In this document: in pieces, positions 41,175-50,395 of the stretch
Position numbering within the stretch: the first letter of the stretch is position 1
How the letters are laid out: each line of letters begins with the position of its first letter
Assembly (NCBI GenBank): GCA_030684475.1
Contig: JAUXWB010000020.1
Span: 1-62,872, forward strand
Reading direction: 5' to 3'
DNA length: 62,872 nucleotides
Origin: Reyranella sp.
GTDB lineage: Bacteria; Pseudomonadota; Alphaproteobacteria; Reyranellales; Reyranellaceae
The notes under the pieces: generated by a model
Database searches by the model: none
The model's input: the letters and a program-made list of their open reading frames with translations, nothing else
Told to the model about the DNA's origin: nothing
Program-made: the position numbers and the translations under genes

Positions 41175-42455
41175 ATGTTGAAGGACCGTTACGGCAACGA
41201 CTTGAGCACCAACTCGTCCACGGCGCGCGACGCGTACCTGGCCGGCGTCGACAGCCTGATGGCGGCAACGCCCGGGATGGACACGGCCTTCCAGGCCGCG
41301 GTGACGGCCGACGAGGGATTCGCGCTCGGCCACATCTCGCTCGCCCGCGCCAAGCAGCTTCTGGGCCGCGGCCACGAGGCGAAGGCGCCGCTCGCGCGCG
41401 CGCGCGAGCTGGCGGCGGGCACGACGCCGCGCGAACAGAGCCAGATCGCGATGTTCGAGAAGATCCTGACCGGCCAGGCCGCCGCCGCTCTCGAGGCGAT
41501 CCACGAGCATTTGAAGAGCTGGCCGCGCGATGCCATGGCGCTGGCGCCGGCGACCAGCGTGTTCGGCCTGATCGGCTTCTCGGGCAAGGTCGGCCGCGAG
41601 GTCGACCAGCTCGCCATCCTGGCACCGCTTGAAAAGTACTATGGCGACGACTGGTGGTACCGCACCCAGCTCGCCTTCGCCCAGATCGAGCTGCAGATGT
41701 TCGACGACGGCGCGCGCAACATCGAGGCGGCCCTCGCCGGCTATCCGAAGAGCGCCCATGCCGCACACATCCGCGGCCACCTGTTCTATGAAACAGGCGA
41801 GCGTGAGGCGGGCCTCGCCTTCATGACTGACTGGATGAAGGACTATCCGCGCGATGGCCTCATGCATTGCCACAACTCCTGGCACCTCGCGCTGTGGTCG
41901 ATCGAGACGGGCCGGCACCAGGAAGCATGGCGCATCTACGACAGCGCCCTGCGTCCCGGCGCGGCCTGGGGACCGCAGGTCAATGTCGCCACCGACTGTC
42001 CCGCCTTCCTGCTGCGCGCGGAGATGGCGGGCCAGCCCCGCCGGCCCGAGCTGTGGCGCGAACTCGGCGAGTACGCGACCAAGTGGTTCGGCAAACCCGG
42101 CCTCAGCTTCGTCGACATGCACACGGTGCTCGCCTACGCCATGGCGGGCGACGGCGAGGCGCTGACGATGTTCACCGAAAGCCCGCGCGGCGCGGCAGGC
42201 GACATGGTGGTGCCGCTGAGCCGCGGGTTCGAAGCCTTCGCAGGTGGCGACTGGGCGCGCGCCGCCGAGGAGATCCAGCCCCTGCTCGCCACGCACGAAC
42301 GGCTGGGCGGCAGCCGTGCGCAGCGCGACCTGCTCGAATACGTTGTGGTGGCGTCCATGGTATGCGCCGGCAAGGCCGAGGAAGCGCGATCGCTGATCTC
42401 GACGCGACGGCCGCAGAACGGCAAGAGCGGCGGCTTTCCGATCGCAGGCCTCTAA
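41175..42455 (+). CDS. TTC38-like tetratricopeptide repeat protein
   Basis: The 426-residue protein is almost wholly helical with degenerate TPR units. The opening is RYGNDLSTNSSTARDAYLAG, followed by ALGHISLARAKQLL and FALIQIE-like repeats, and the middle HSWHLAL-like segment CHNSWHLALWSIETG is typical of the TTC38 family. No signal peptide or catalytic motif is seen. It follows the 2OG oxygenase with a three-base gap, so the two probably form a unit in which the repeat protein recruits or scaffolds a partner (inference). It converges with the LLM gene, overlapping by four bases. Confidence 0.8.
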   Translation: MLKDRYGNDLSTNSSTARDAYLAGVDSLMAATPGMDTAFQAAVTADEGFALGHISLARAKQLLGRGHEAKAPLARARELAAGTTPREQSQIAMFEKILTGQAAAALEAIHEHLKSWPRDAMALAPATSVFGLIGFSGKVGREVDQLAILAPLEKYYGDDWWYRTQLAFAQIELQMFDDGARNIEAALAGYPKSAHAAHIRGHLFYETGEREAGLAFMTDWMKDYPRDGLMHCHNSWHLALWSIETGRHQEAWRIYDSALRPGAAWGPQVNVATDCPAFLLRAEMAGQPRRPELWRELGEYATKWFGKPGLSFVDMHTVLAYAMAGDGEALTMFTESPRGAAGDMVVPLSRGFEAFAGGDWARAAEEIQPLLATHERLGGSRAQRDLLEYVVVASMVCAGKAEEARSLISTRRPQNGKSGGFPIAGL

Positions 42456-43465
42456 CCGAGGCCGAATTCCCGGGCGAGCAGCTCGTAGGAGCGTTTGCGC
42501 TTCTCGAAGTCGAAGCAGATCGTCACGACCATGATCTCTTCGACCTGGTAGCGGGCGGCGTGTTCCTCCAGGCCGCCGCGCACGGTTTTGGGTGAGCCGA
42601 CGAGGGAGCGGCGACGCATCAAGGCGAGAAAAGACTCCGCGCGCGGATCTCTGGCAACCTCCAGCGCCTCCTCGACGGAAGGTATGGGCCCGGGATTGCC
42701 GGTGGTGCGGAGCCGCATCGCCCAAACGTCACGGCTCTTGGCCAGCAGATCGGCTTCTTCGTCGGTCTCCGCGCACAGGACGCCCATCGCCATCAGCGGC
42801 ATCGGCTGGGTGTGGAGCGCCGACGGCCTGAAGTGGGCGCGATAGGCGCGCGTCACGTGATCGCCGCCGTCGGGATTGATGAAATGGGCGAAGCAGAACG
42901 GCAGGCCGAAATGGGCGGCCATCGCCGCGCTGTCGTCGCTCGAGCCCAGCAGCCAGACGTCGGGGGCGCCGTGCCCCACCGGCTGGGCTGTGACGCCGCG
43001 GCCGGCATGGCCGTCGGGCAGAGCATCGTGCAGCCATGCCACGAGGTCGCGCACCTGGATCGGATAGTTGTCGGCACTGCTCCAGTTGGGCTTGCCGTCG
43101 GCCAAGATGCGCATCGTGCGCTGGTCGCTGCCCGGCGCACGGCCGACACCGAGATCGATGCGGCCGGGAAACAGCGTCTCCAGCATGCGGAAATTTTCGG
43201 CCACCTTGTAGGCGCTGTAGTGCGGCAGCATCACGCCGCCCGAGCCGACCCGGATGCGTTCGGTGAGGCCCGCCACACGGGTGACCAGCACCTCTGGTGT
43301 CGAGCCCGCCAACGCCTCGCTGCTGTGATGTTCGGCCAGCCAGTAGCGTACGTAGCCCAGGCGGTCGCAAAGCTGCGCCAGCTCGAGGGTTTCACGCACC
43401 GCATCGGCCGGCGTGCCACCCTTGCGGATCGGCGACTGGTCGAGAACGCTGAGACGCAGCGGCAA
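42452..43465 (-). CDS. LLM-class flavin-dependent oxidoreductase
   Basis: This luciferase-like monooxygenase has about 337 residues. It has the family opening LRLSVLDQSPIRKGGTPADA, GYVRYWLAEHHSSEALAGS, and VGSGGVMLPHYSAYKVAE, with GRIDLGVGRAPGSD as the FMN-binding stretch. The start is most likely TTG 43465, six bases past the accA stop codon, although a CTG at 43474 overlapping that stop is also possible. The long upstream open frame is antisense-like Arg/Gly sequence within accA. The electron donor and substrate are unknown. Its 3' end overlaps the TTC38-like gene. Confidence 0.87.
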   Translation of the reverse strand: MPLRLSVLDQSPIRKGGTPADAVRETLELAQLCDRLGYVRYWLAEHHSSEALAGSTPEVLVTRVAGLTERIRVGSGGVMLPHYSAYKVAENFRMLETLFPGRIDLGVGRAPGSDQRTMRILADGKPNWSSADNYPIQVRDLVAWLHDALPDGHAGRGVTAQPVGHGAPDVWLLGSSDDSAAMAAHFGLPFCFAHFINPDGGDHVTRAYRAHFRPSALHTQPMPLMAMGVLCAETDEEADLLAKSRDVWAMRLRTTGNPGPIPSVEEALEVARDPRAESFLALMRRRSLVGSPKTVRGGLEEHAARYQVEEIMVVTICFDFEKRKRSYELLAREFGLG

Positions 43466-43470
43466 AGGGG

Positions 43471-44424
43471 TCAGAGGCCCTTCTTGCCCATTGCCAGGAA
43501 TTTGTCCTGCCGCCGGCTGCGCAGGGTGTCGCCGTCGAGATCGCCGAGCTCGGTCAAGGCCTCGGATATCACCTTGCCCACCAGGTCGATCGTCTCGTCG
43601 ACGCCACGATGGGCGCCGCCCATCGGCTCGGGGATGACCTCGTCGATCACTTCGAGCTTCTTGAGGTCGCCCGCCGTCACCTTCATCGCCTCGGCCGCAT
43701 CCTGGGCCTTGCCGCTGTCGCGCCACAGGATCGAGGCGCAGCCTTCCGGCGTGATCACCGAATAGATGGAATTCTCCAGCATGTAGACGCGGTCGGCCGA
43801 GGCGATGGCCAGCGCCCCACCCGAGCCGCCCTCGCCGATGATCACGCTGACCAGCGGCACGCCGAGCGAGAGGCAGGTGTCGATGGTGGTGGCCACGGCC
43901 TCGGCCTGGCCGCGGGCCTCGGCGTCGATACCGGGATAGGCGCCGGGTGTGTCGACCAGGGTCACCACCGGCATGCCGAAGCGGTCGGCCAGCTTCATCA
44001 GGCGCTGCGCCTTGCGATAGCCTTCGGGTCGCGCCATGCCGAAATTGTGCTTGATGCGCGCTTCGGTATCGTCACCCTTCTCCTGTCCGAGGACGACGAT
44101 GCTGCGGCCGCCCAGGCGACCGACACCGCCCACGATGGCGGCGTCCTCGCCGAAGGCGCGGTCGCCCGCCAATGGCATGTAGCCTGTGACCAGCCGGTCG
44201 ATGTAGCGCTGGGCGTGCGGGCGCTCGGCGTGCCGCGCCACCTGCACCCTCTGCCACGGCGTCAGCTTGGCGTAGGTCGCGCGCAGAAGCTTGTCGACCT
44301 TGGCCTGCAGGCGCATGACTTCCTCGGCGATGTCGACGTCGCCGCTGTTGGGAAGGTGCCTGAGTTCGGAGATCTTGCTTTCGAGCTCCGCGATCGGCTT
44401 CTCGAATTCGAGGTAAGTGGTCAT
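43471..44424 (-). CDS. accA: Acetyl-CoA carboxylase carboxyltransferase subunit alpha
   Basis: AccA with AccD transfers carboxyl from biotin to acetyl-CoA to give malonyl-CoA for fatty-acid synthesis. The 317-residue protein opens with YLEFEKPIAELESKI. It has the crotonase-like carboxyltransferase core with FGMARPEGYRKAQRLMKLA, VDTPGAYPGIDAEARGQ and GEGGSGGALAI, all intact. The start is ATG 44424. It lies 58 bases after xerD in the direction of transcription, the usual xerD-accA linkage of Alphaproteobacteria. Confidence 0.97.
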   Translation of the reverse strand: MTTYLEFEKPIAELESKISELRHLPNSGDVDIAEEVMRLQAKVDKLLRATYAKLTPWQRVQVARHAERPHAQRYIDRLVTGYMPLAGDRAFGEDAAIVGGVGRLGGRSIVVLGQEKGDDTEARIKHNFGMARPEGYRKAQRLMKLADRFGMPVVTLVDTPGAYPGIDAEARGQAEAVATTIDTCLSLGVPLVSVIIGEGGSGGALAIASADRVYMLENSIYSVITPEGCASILWRDSGKAQDAAEAMKVTAGDLKKLEVIDEVIPEPMGGAHRGVDETIDLVGKVISEALTELGDLDGDTLRSRRQDKFLAMGKKGL

Positions 44425-44482
44425 TGAATTCTGGTGTCGCCCGGCATCGGAATCCTGTCAACCGGCCGCTTCAGCCCCAACT

Positions 44483-45424
44483 TCAGCCAGCGGGCCGCCG
44501 CTTGCGGCGGGCCAGCGGATGATGGTCTTCCACAAGCGCGCGCAGCTTTTCGGGCACGACATGCGTATAGATCTGGGTCGTGGCGATGTCGGCATGACCC
44601 AGCATGAGCTGCACGCTGCGCAGATCCGCACCGGCTTCCAGCAGATGGCTGGCGAAAGCGTGGCGCAGCACATGCGGCGACACGCGGGCAGCATCGATCC
44701 CGGCCGCCAGGGCGGCTTCCTTGAGGAGTTGGGCGAAACGCTGGCGTGTCAGATGCCCGGTGCGGCCGCGCGACGGAAAGAGATAGCGCGAAGTCTCGCC
44801 CTCGGCGAGCGCGCCGGCGCGCATGCGCAGCCACTTCGCAATGGCGGCGCGGGCCGGATCGGACAGCGGCACTTGTCGATCCTTGTCGCCCTTGCCGCGC
44901 ACCACCAGCATGGTGGGATCACGCTCGACCGCGCTCAGCGGCAGCGCCACCAGTTCCGAGACGCGCAAGCCCGAGCCATAGAGAATCTCGAGCAAGGTCT
45001 CCATGCGACCGCCGTCCTCGCCGCCCTTGGCCTGCGCGGCCTCGACCAGGCGGTCGACCTCGACGCGCGACAACACCTTGGGCAGCGGCCGCCCCAGCCG
45101 TGGCGAATCGAGGGTGCTCGCCGGATCGTCGTCGCGCAGCCGCTCGGCCAGCAGGAACCGGAAGAACTGGCGCATGACCGAGAGCCGGCGGGCCACGGTG
45201 CCCGGCGTCATGCCGAGATAGTCGAGCGCCTTCAGATAGGCTCGCAACGCCGCGGCATCGGCGCTGGCTGGGCCCTGCTTGCGCCGGGCGAGAAACGACA
45301 GCAGATCCCGAAGATCGCTGCGATAGGCGGACTCGGTGTTCTTCGAGGCGCCGCGCTCCGCCGTCAGCATTTCGATGAATGCCTCGGCCTCGCGGGCCAG
45401 TGGCGGAACGGGCTTGGATTTCAC
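44483..45424 (-). CDS. xerD: Tyrosine recombinase XerD
   Basis: XerD with XerC resolves chromosome dimers at dif. The 313-residue protein has the SAM-like N-terminal domain (about 10-95) and a catalytic domain with all conserved residues: Arg154 (SGLRVSEL), Lys178 (RGKGDKDR), His251 and Arg254 (SPHVLRHAFASHLL), His277 (LGHADIATTQIYTHV) and the nucleophile Tyr286. It starts with GTG 45424, overlapping the stop of the exported protein gene (GTGA). The XerD rather than XerC assignment rests on its accA neighbour. Confidence 0.93.
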   Translation of the reverse strand: MKSKPVPPLAREAEAFIEMLTAERGASKNTESAYRSDLRDLLSFLARRKQGPASADAAALRAYLKALDYLGMTPGTVARRLSVMRQFFRFLLAERLRDDDPASTLDSPRLGRPLPKVLSRVEVDRLVEAAQAKGGEDGGRMETLLEILYGSGLRVSELVALPLSAVERDPTMLVVRGKGDKDRQVPLSDPARAAIAKWLRMRAGALAEGETSRYLFPSRGRTGHLTRQRFAQLLKEAALAAGIDAARVSPHVLRHAFASHLLEAGADLRSVQLMLGHADIATTQIYTHVVPEKLRALVEDHHPLARRKRRPAG

Positions 45425-47028
45425 AGCCCGTGGGCGATCGCCGTCTCGACCGCGAACAGCCGCCCGGCGTGATCCTCGCCGACCTCGCGCAACGCCCGCA
45501 CGATGGCGCCGACCGCGGCGGGATGCAGTTCGATCAGCGGCGTCTCGCCGACCGCGATCGACGCCAGTAATGCCGTCTCGGCGCGCCGCCGCCCCGAGGC
45601 CGCGGCCTGCAATGCCTGCATCGTGGCCGCGGCGGGCGAGACCAGGCGGACGTTGGCCGGCGGTGCTTCGGGCAGGTGGGTGGAGCCCCGCGCCACATCG
45701 ATGCCGGTGGCCCGGAACAACTCGAGCAGGAGGTTGCCGCGCAACGGCGCGCGCGCCGCATCGTCCTGGCGCATCACCTCGTACCAGCGATTGACGTCCT
45801 CGGGCGGCAGCCGCTTGGGATCGTCGACGCCGGCGATGGCGACCAGCGGCAGCAACCGGTCGAGGGCGTTCATGGCGCGGGCGTTGTTGTAGGCGGCCTT
45901 GAGGGCGAGTTGGGTCCACGCCTTGGTCTGCTGCTTGTCGCCAAGCAGCAGGAACCCGCGCATCGCCTCCTGGGCGATGTTGGCGAATTGCGGCTGCGCC
46001 GGAATATTGAGCAGCCCGGCGGCGCTGGCGCGCGCGATGGTGGGAAACAACGAGCTGCCCCGCGCTTCGCCGTAGACCGCGATGACGGAGTTCACGACCT
46101 CCTCCGGATTGGCTGCCTTGCGAGCGGCGTAGACGAGCCTGGCACGGCGCGCCATCGCCGGCGGCAGCACGACGCGGTCACGAAGGGCCTCGATGTAGAG
46201 ATCGCCCAGCTTGGTTGCCTCGATGATGGCCAGCGCCTCGCCACGTTCGGCGATGTCGAGCCGCATCGGCATCGGCAGGGTGCGATGGGCGACCAGCGAG
46301 CGCATGAGCGGCGGCTGCGTCGTCTTGAGCGCCGCCGCCGGCGGCTGCACGTAGGCAAGATCGAGCATGACCATCGCCGGGCCGTCGAGCTGAGTCGGTG
46401 GCGCCGCCGAAGGCGGCAGGCCGCCGGCCGCGACCTCGACCAGCTTGGCGAGCATGGGATCGTTGCCGCGCAGCGCCGCCGAGGCGGCCATCGCCCCGGC
46501 GTTGTCGCCGGCTGCGACCATGCAGGCGACATCGGCCCGGCGCTTGAACGGTTCGGCGAGCGCATGGCTGCGCGCGATTGCGCAGGCGCCTTCCTTTTCA
46601 CCCGCCAGCATCAGCGAATTGACCACGGCGGCGGCAATCGCCGGATCGACATAGCCGCCTGCCGAGCGCACCATCTCGTTCAGGCTCTCGGCCTCGCCCA
46701 TCGCCGCGAGACGATCGACCTTGCGGGCGAACAGGCTGGGCGGCCCGCTGCCGTCGGCCGCAGGCGGCGTAAGCTCGCTCACCATGACCTTGAACTGCAC
46801 ATCTCGCAGCGCACGGCTGCGCGGGGCGGCCGGCAGCGCCGAGACCAACCGCTTGGCCGTGCCGAGCGACGTTCCGGTCCAGGCGTCGAGCGGCATGCCG
46901 CCGGTTCGCGCCGAGAGGAAGCCCGTCGGGCGGGCGTCGAAATTGGTGGTTTGCGCCCAGGCCGCCAGGGTGACCGAGGCCAAGCCGAGCGCCGCGGCGG
47001 AGAGCAGGCTAGCGCGCAAAGCGTTCAT
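45421..47028 (-). CDS. Exported protein of unknown function upstream of xerD
   Basis: The protein has 535 residues, with a clear signal peptide (about 1-26, ending TLAAWAQ) and then a mostly helical, Ala/Leu-rich body. The body looks like repeated helical hairpins (for example PEEVVNSVIAVYGEARGSS, then TIARASAAGLLNIPA). I do not recognise a named domain. Proteins of this size lie between aroK and xerD in related genomes. ATG 47028 is chosen over the TTG at 47046. The start overlaps the last 20 bases of a small membrane-protein gene, and the stop overlaps the xerD start. All three are probably one operon; the function is unknown. Confidence 0.75.
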   Translation of the reverse strand: MNALRASLLSAAALGLASVTLAAWAQTTNFDARPTGFLSARTGGMPLDAWTGTSLGTAKRLVSALPAAPRSRALRDVQFKVMVSELTPPAADGSGPPSLFARKVDRLAAMGEAESLNEMVRSAGGYVDPAIAAAVVNSLMLAGEKEGACAIARSHALAEPFKRRADVACMVAAGDNAGAMAASAALRGNDPMLAKLVEVAAGGLPPSAAPPTQLDGPAMVMLDLAYVQPPAAALKTTQPPLMRSLVAHRTLPMPMRLDIAERGEALAIIEATKLGDLYIEALRDRVVLPPAMARRARLVYAARKAANPEEVVNSVIAVYGEARGSSLFPTIARASAAGLLNIPAQPQFANIAQEAMRGFLLLGDKQQTKAWTQLALKAAYNNARAMNALDRLLPLVAIAGVDDPKRLPPEDVNRWYEVMRQDDAARAPLRGNLLLELFRATGIDVARGSTHLPEAPPANVRLVSPAAATMQALQAAASGRRRAETALLASIAVGETPLIELHPAAVGAIVRALREVGEDHAGRLFAVETAIAHGL

Positions 47029-47182
47029 TGGACACAGGGACCTCAAAATGGCGCAACGGCGGTCGCGGCTCGAAGACGGCGAGGGCCACCACGCCCGCGA
47101 TCAAAAGGCCGACGACAATGACCACCACCACCGGGCCGAGCCTCACGGTGGGGACGCGAAAATGGTTTCGGGAGCGGAACAT
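47009..47182 (-). CDS. Small single-pass membrane protein, 57 residues
   Basis: This gene is below usual size cut-offs. The ATG at 47182 reads MFRSRNHFRVPTVRLGP, then a strongly hydrophobic helix of about 22 residues (VVVVIVVGLLIAGVVALAVF), then EPRPPLRHFEVPVSNERFAR and TAG at 47009-47011. The positive-inside N-terminus suggests an N-in topology. It ends inside the first codons of the exported protein gene, a 20-base overlap that implies translational coupling. It fills the otherwise empty spacer before the divergent aroK. No family was recognised. Confidence 0.7.
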   Translation of the reverse strand: MFRSRNHFRVPTVRLGPVVVVIVVGLLIAGVVALAVFEPRPPLRHFEVPVSNERFAR

Positions 47183-47332
47183 GGCCACGGCGCGGGCAAA
47201 CTACCCGGCCGCCGCCTAGGCGGCAATTGCCGCTTCCACCGCACTCATCCCGCCGTTCTCACCTTGCACCGACGGGACCCGGTCGCTTGAAACGACGGGC
47301 AGAATGGGCGACATGCATGTTTGCAGTTCGTC

Positions 47333-47896
47333 ATGGACGCCTCTTCCCCCTTCTCCGTACCGCGTACCGTCGCCCTCGTAGGCTTGATGGGTGCGGGCAA
47401 GAGCGCGATCGGCAAGCGGCTGGCGGCGCGCCTCGGCCTGCCGTTCGTCGACGCTGACGATGAGATCGAGCATGCTGCCGGCTGCACCATCGGCGAGTTC
47501 TTCGAGAAGTATGGCGAAGCTGAGTTCCGTGCCGGCGAGCGCCGGGTGATCGCCCGCCTGCTCGACGAGCCACCACACGTCCTGTCGACCGGCGGTGGCG
47601 CCTACATGGACCCCGAAACGCGGGCGTTGATGCGCGCCAAGGCGGTGACGGTGTGGCTGCGCGCCGATCTCGATGTCCTGTTCGACCGCGTTCGGCGGCG
47701 GACCAACCGACCGCTCTTGCGCCAGGGCGACCCCAAGGAGATTCTCGGCACGCTGATGACCCAACGTTACCCCGTCTACGCCGAGGCCGACATCGTCGTC
47801 GAGTCGACCGCCCAGCCCGTCGAGCGCACGACCGAACAGACGATCGAGGCATTGCGCGCCCATCTGCAAGCCCAACCGACGGGAACGGCGGCATGA
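47333..47896 (+). CDS. aroK: Shikimate kinase
   Basis: AroK phosphorylates shikimate at O3 in the common aromatic pathway. The 187-residue protein has Walker A GLMGAGKS at 17-24, the shikimate-binding DADDEIE, and the [11 protein letters not shown] loop with Arg in the lid (RRRTNRPLL). ATG 47333 is preferred over the TTG at 47321. It overlaps aroB by four bases (ATGA), so the two are translationally coupled. It diverges from the small membrane-protein gene. Confidence 0.96.
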   Translation: MDASSPFSVPRTVALVGLMGAGKSAIGKRLAARLGLPFVDADDEIEHAAGCTIGEFFEKYGEAEFRAGERRVIARLLDEPPHVLSTGGGAYMDPETRALMRAKAVTVWLRADLDVLFDRVRRRTNRPLLRQGDPKEILGTLMTQRYPVYAEADIVVESTAQPVERTTEQTIEALRAHLQAQPTGTAA

Positions 47897-49044
47897 GCAC
47901 ATCCCCGAACACACCCGCTGACGCGGTGCGCTCTGTCCATGTCAATCTTGCCGGCCGCAGCTACGACATCGCGATCGGTCCCGGCTTGATCGACCGCGCC
48001 GGCGCGCTCAGCGCTAGCCTGCTGGCGTCGCCGCGCGTGACGATCATCAGCGACGAGACCGTGGCCCCGCTCTACGGCGAGCGCCTCGCCGCCTCGTTTC
48101 GCAACGCCGGCGTCGACGCCGGCCTGGTCACCGTCCCGGCAGGCGAGAGCAGCAAGGAATTCGCCTCCTTCGGCCGCCTGATGAACAACCTGCTCGACCG
48201 CCGTCCCGACCGCAAGGCGACCCTGGTGGCGCTGGGCGGCGGCGTGGTCGGCGACCTCACCGGATTTGCGGCCTCGGTGCTGCTGCGCGGCGTCGACTTC
48301 ATCCAGGTGCCGACGACGCTGCTTGCCCAGGTCGACTCCTCGGTCGGCGGCAAGACCGGCATCAACACGCGCCACGGCAAGAACCTCGTGGGCACTTTCT
48401 ATCAGCCGCGATTGGTGGTGGCCGACACCGGCGTGCTCGACACCCTGCCCCGGCGCGAACTGCTCGCGGGCTACGCCGAGGTGGCGAAATACGGGCTGAT
48501 CGACGATCCGGAATTCTTCGCCTGGTGCGAAGCCAATGCCTCTTCGATGCTGGCTGGCGATGCCACCGCTCGCACCCGCGCGATCGAGCAAAGCTGCCTT
48601 TCCAAGGCGCGGATCGTGGCGGCCGACGAACGCGAGACCACCGACCTGCGCGCGCTCCTCAATCTCGGCCACACCTTCGGTCATGCGCTGGAGGCCGAGA
48701 CGGGCTTCGGGCCCGATCTCCTGCACGGCGAGGCCGTGGCCGCCGGCATGGCGATGGCCTTCGACCTGTCGGCCCGGCTCGGGCTCTGCCCGGCGGCAGA
48801 CGCGGCGCGCGTGCGCACCCATCTGGTCGGGGTCGGGCTGCCGATGCGGCTGCGCTCGATCGGCGGCGACAACCGGCGCGTCTGGGACGCGGCGAAGCTG
48901 ATCGACCACATGCGCGGCGACAAGAAGGCGGAGCGCGGAAGGCTCGCCTTCATTCTGGCGCGGGGTATTGGCAAGACTTTCGTCACCCGTGAGGTCGATG
49001 AAGCCGCGCTACGTGGCATGCTCGACGCCGCAATCGCAGCCTGA
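47893..49044 (+). CDS. aroB: 3-dehydroquinate synthase
   Basis: AroB converts DAHP to 3-dehydroquinate with NAD and zinc or cobalt. The 383-residue protein has the NAD-binding [19 protein letters not shown], the [12 protein letters not shown] loop, and the metal ligands in [13 protein letters not shown] and the [11 protein letters not shown] segment. The start ATG 47893 overlaps the aroK stop. It is followed after seven bases by the CNNM/CorC gene, so that gene may be in the same transcript. Confidence 0.96.
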   Translation: MSTSPNTPADAVRSVHVNLAGRSYDIAIGPGLIDRAGALSASLLASPRVTIISDETVAPLYGERLAASFRNAGVDAGLVTVPAGESSKEFASFGRLMNNLLDRRPDRKATLVALGGGVVGDLTGFAASVLLRGVDFIQVPTTLLAQVDSSVGGKTGINTRHGKNLVGTFYQPRLVVADTGVLDTLPRRELLAGYAEVAKYGLIDDPEFFAWCEANASSMLAGDATARTRAIEQSCLSKARIVAADERETTDLRALLNLGHTFGHALEAETGFGPDLLHGEAVAAGMAMAFDLSARLGLCPAADAARVRTHLVGVGLPMRLRSIGGDNRRVWDAAKLIDHMRGDKKAERGRLAFILARGIGKTFVTREVDEAALRGMLDAAIAA

Positions 49045-49051
49045 GGACGGC

Positions 49052-50353
49052 ATGGAACACTCCGACGGGCTCGACCTCTCATTGTACATCGCCGCGCCGC
49101 TCGTCGCGCTTTGCCTGTTCGCGTCGTTCTTTCTGTCGGCGGCGGAGACGGCTATCACCGGCGCGTCTCGGCCACGCATGCACCGCCTCGCCCAGCAGGG
49201 CAACCATCGCGCCACGCTGGTCAACATGCTGCTCGACCGCAAGGACGAGGCGGTGAGCGTGATCCTGCTCGGCAACAACGTCGTCAACATCCTGGCGGCA
49301 GCGCTCTCGACGGCGGTGTTGACGGCGCTGTTCGGCGCCGCCGGCGTCGTCTACGCGACGATCGCCGTCACGGCGATGGTCGTAATCTTCGCCGAAGTCA
49401 TGCCCAAGACTTGGGCGCTCCTGCGCGCCGACCGCGTGGCGCTTGCGCTGTCACCGGCCCTCGCCATCGCCCTCAAAATCCTGGGACCGCTGGCTGGCGC
49501 CTTGTCACGGCTGGCAAGGATGTTGTTGCGGCTGGTCGGTGTCAGCACCGAGGCGACTTCGGCCTCTGACGAGCAGAACGAGCTTCTGCGCGGCGCCATC
49601 GAAATGCACGGCCAGGGCGAAGTCGACGCCGATGCCCCGCACGAGAAGGAAATGCTGCGCTCGGTCCTGGAGCTTGGAGACCGCACGGTGGGCGACGTCA
49701 TGACCCATCGCGGCAACGTTGTCCTGATCGACGCCGACCAACCTACCGAAGCGATCGTGGCGCAGGTGCTGGCCGCACCCTACACCCGCATCCCGTTTCA
49801 TCGCGGCCAGCCCGACAACATCGTGGGTGTCGTGCACGCCAAGGACCTGTTCCGCTCGGTCAAGGCCGCCGGCGGTCCCGAGGCTGTGCGGATCGACGAC
49901 GTCATGACGCCGCCCTGGTTCATTCCGGAATCGACGGTCCTGTTCGATCAACTCCAGGCTTTCCGCGCGCGCCACGAACATTTCGCCATCGTCGTCGACG
50001 AATATGGCGCGCTGCGCGGCATCGTCACGCTCGAGGACATCATCGAGGAGATCGTGGGCGACATCGAGGACGAGCACGACGCCATCAAGCGTGGCGTGGT
50101 CCGCCGCGAGGACGGCAGCATGATCTGCCAGGGCGACGTGCCGATCCGCGACCTCAATCGCGAATTCGGCTGGAACCTGCCGCAGGACGTCGCCACCACC
50201 ATCGCCGGACTGGTCCTGCACGAGGCCCGCCGCATCCCGGAAGTCGGGCAGATGTATGCATTCTACGGGTTTCGCTTCGATATTCTGAAGCGCGAAGGCA
50301 CACGCATCGCCGAGTTGCGCATCGTTCCGCCCGCCGCCATACAGGCCGGATAG
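49052..50353 (+). CDS. CNNM/CorC-family membrane protein (DUF21, CBS, CorC_HlyC)
   Basis: The 433-residue inner-membrane protein has an N-terminal DUF21 domain of four membrane segments (about 10-180), with FFLSAAETAITGASRPR as the family signature. It then has two CBS domains (about 215-335; EKEMLRSVLELGDRTVGDVM and DDVMTPPWFIPES) and a C-terminal CorC_HlyC domain. Homologues export or import Mg2+ or bind adenosine nucleotides at the CBS pair. ATG 49052 is preceded by GAGG. A magnesium/cobalt role is by family only. Confidence 0.92.
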   Translation: MEHSDGLDLSLYIAAPLVALCLFASFFLSAAETAITGASRPRMHRLAQQGNHRATLVNMLLDRKDEAVSVILLGNNVVNILAAALSTAVLTALFGAAGVVYATIAVTAMVVIFAEVMPKTWALLRADRVALALSPALAIALKILGPLAGALSRLARMLLRLVGVSTEATSASDEQNELLRGAIEMHGQGEVDADAPHEKEMLRSVLELGDRTVGDVMTHRGNVVLIDADQPTEAIVAQVLAAPYTRIPFHRGQPDNIVGVVHAKDLFRSVKAAGGPEAVRIDDVMTPPWFIPESTVLFDQLQAFRARHEHFAIVVDEYGALRGIVTLEDIIEEIVGDIEDEHDAIKRGVVRREDGSMICQGDVPIRDLNREFGWNLPQDVATTIAGLVLHEARRIPEVGQMYAFYGFRFDILKREGTRIAELRIVPPAAIQAG

Positions 50354-50395
50354 CACTCACCAGGGTCATTGGATTTTTTTGCAAGAGGTTCAACC

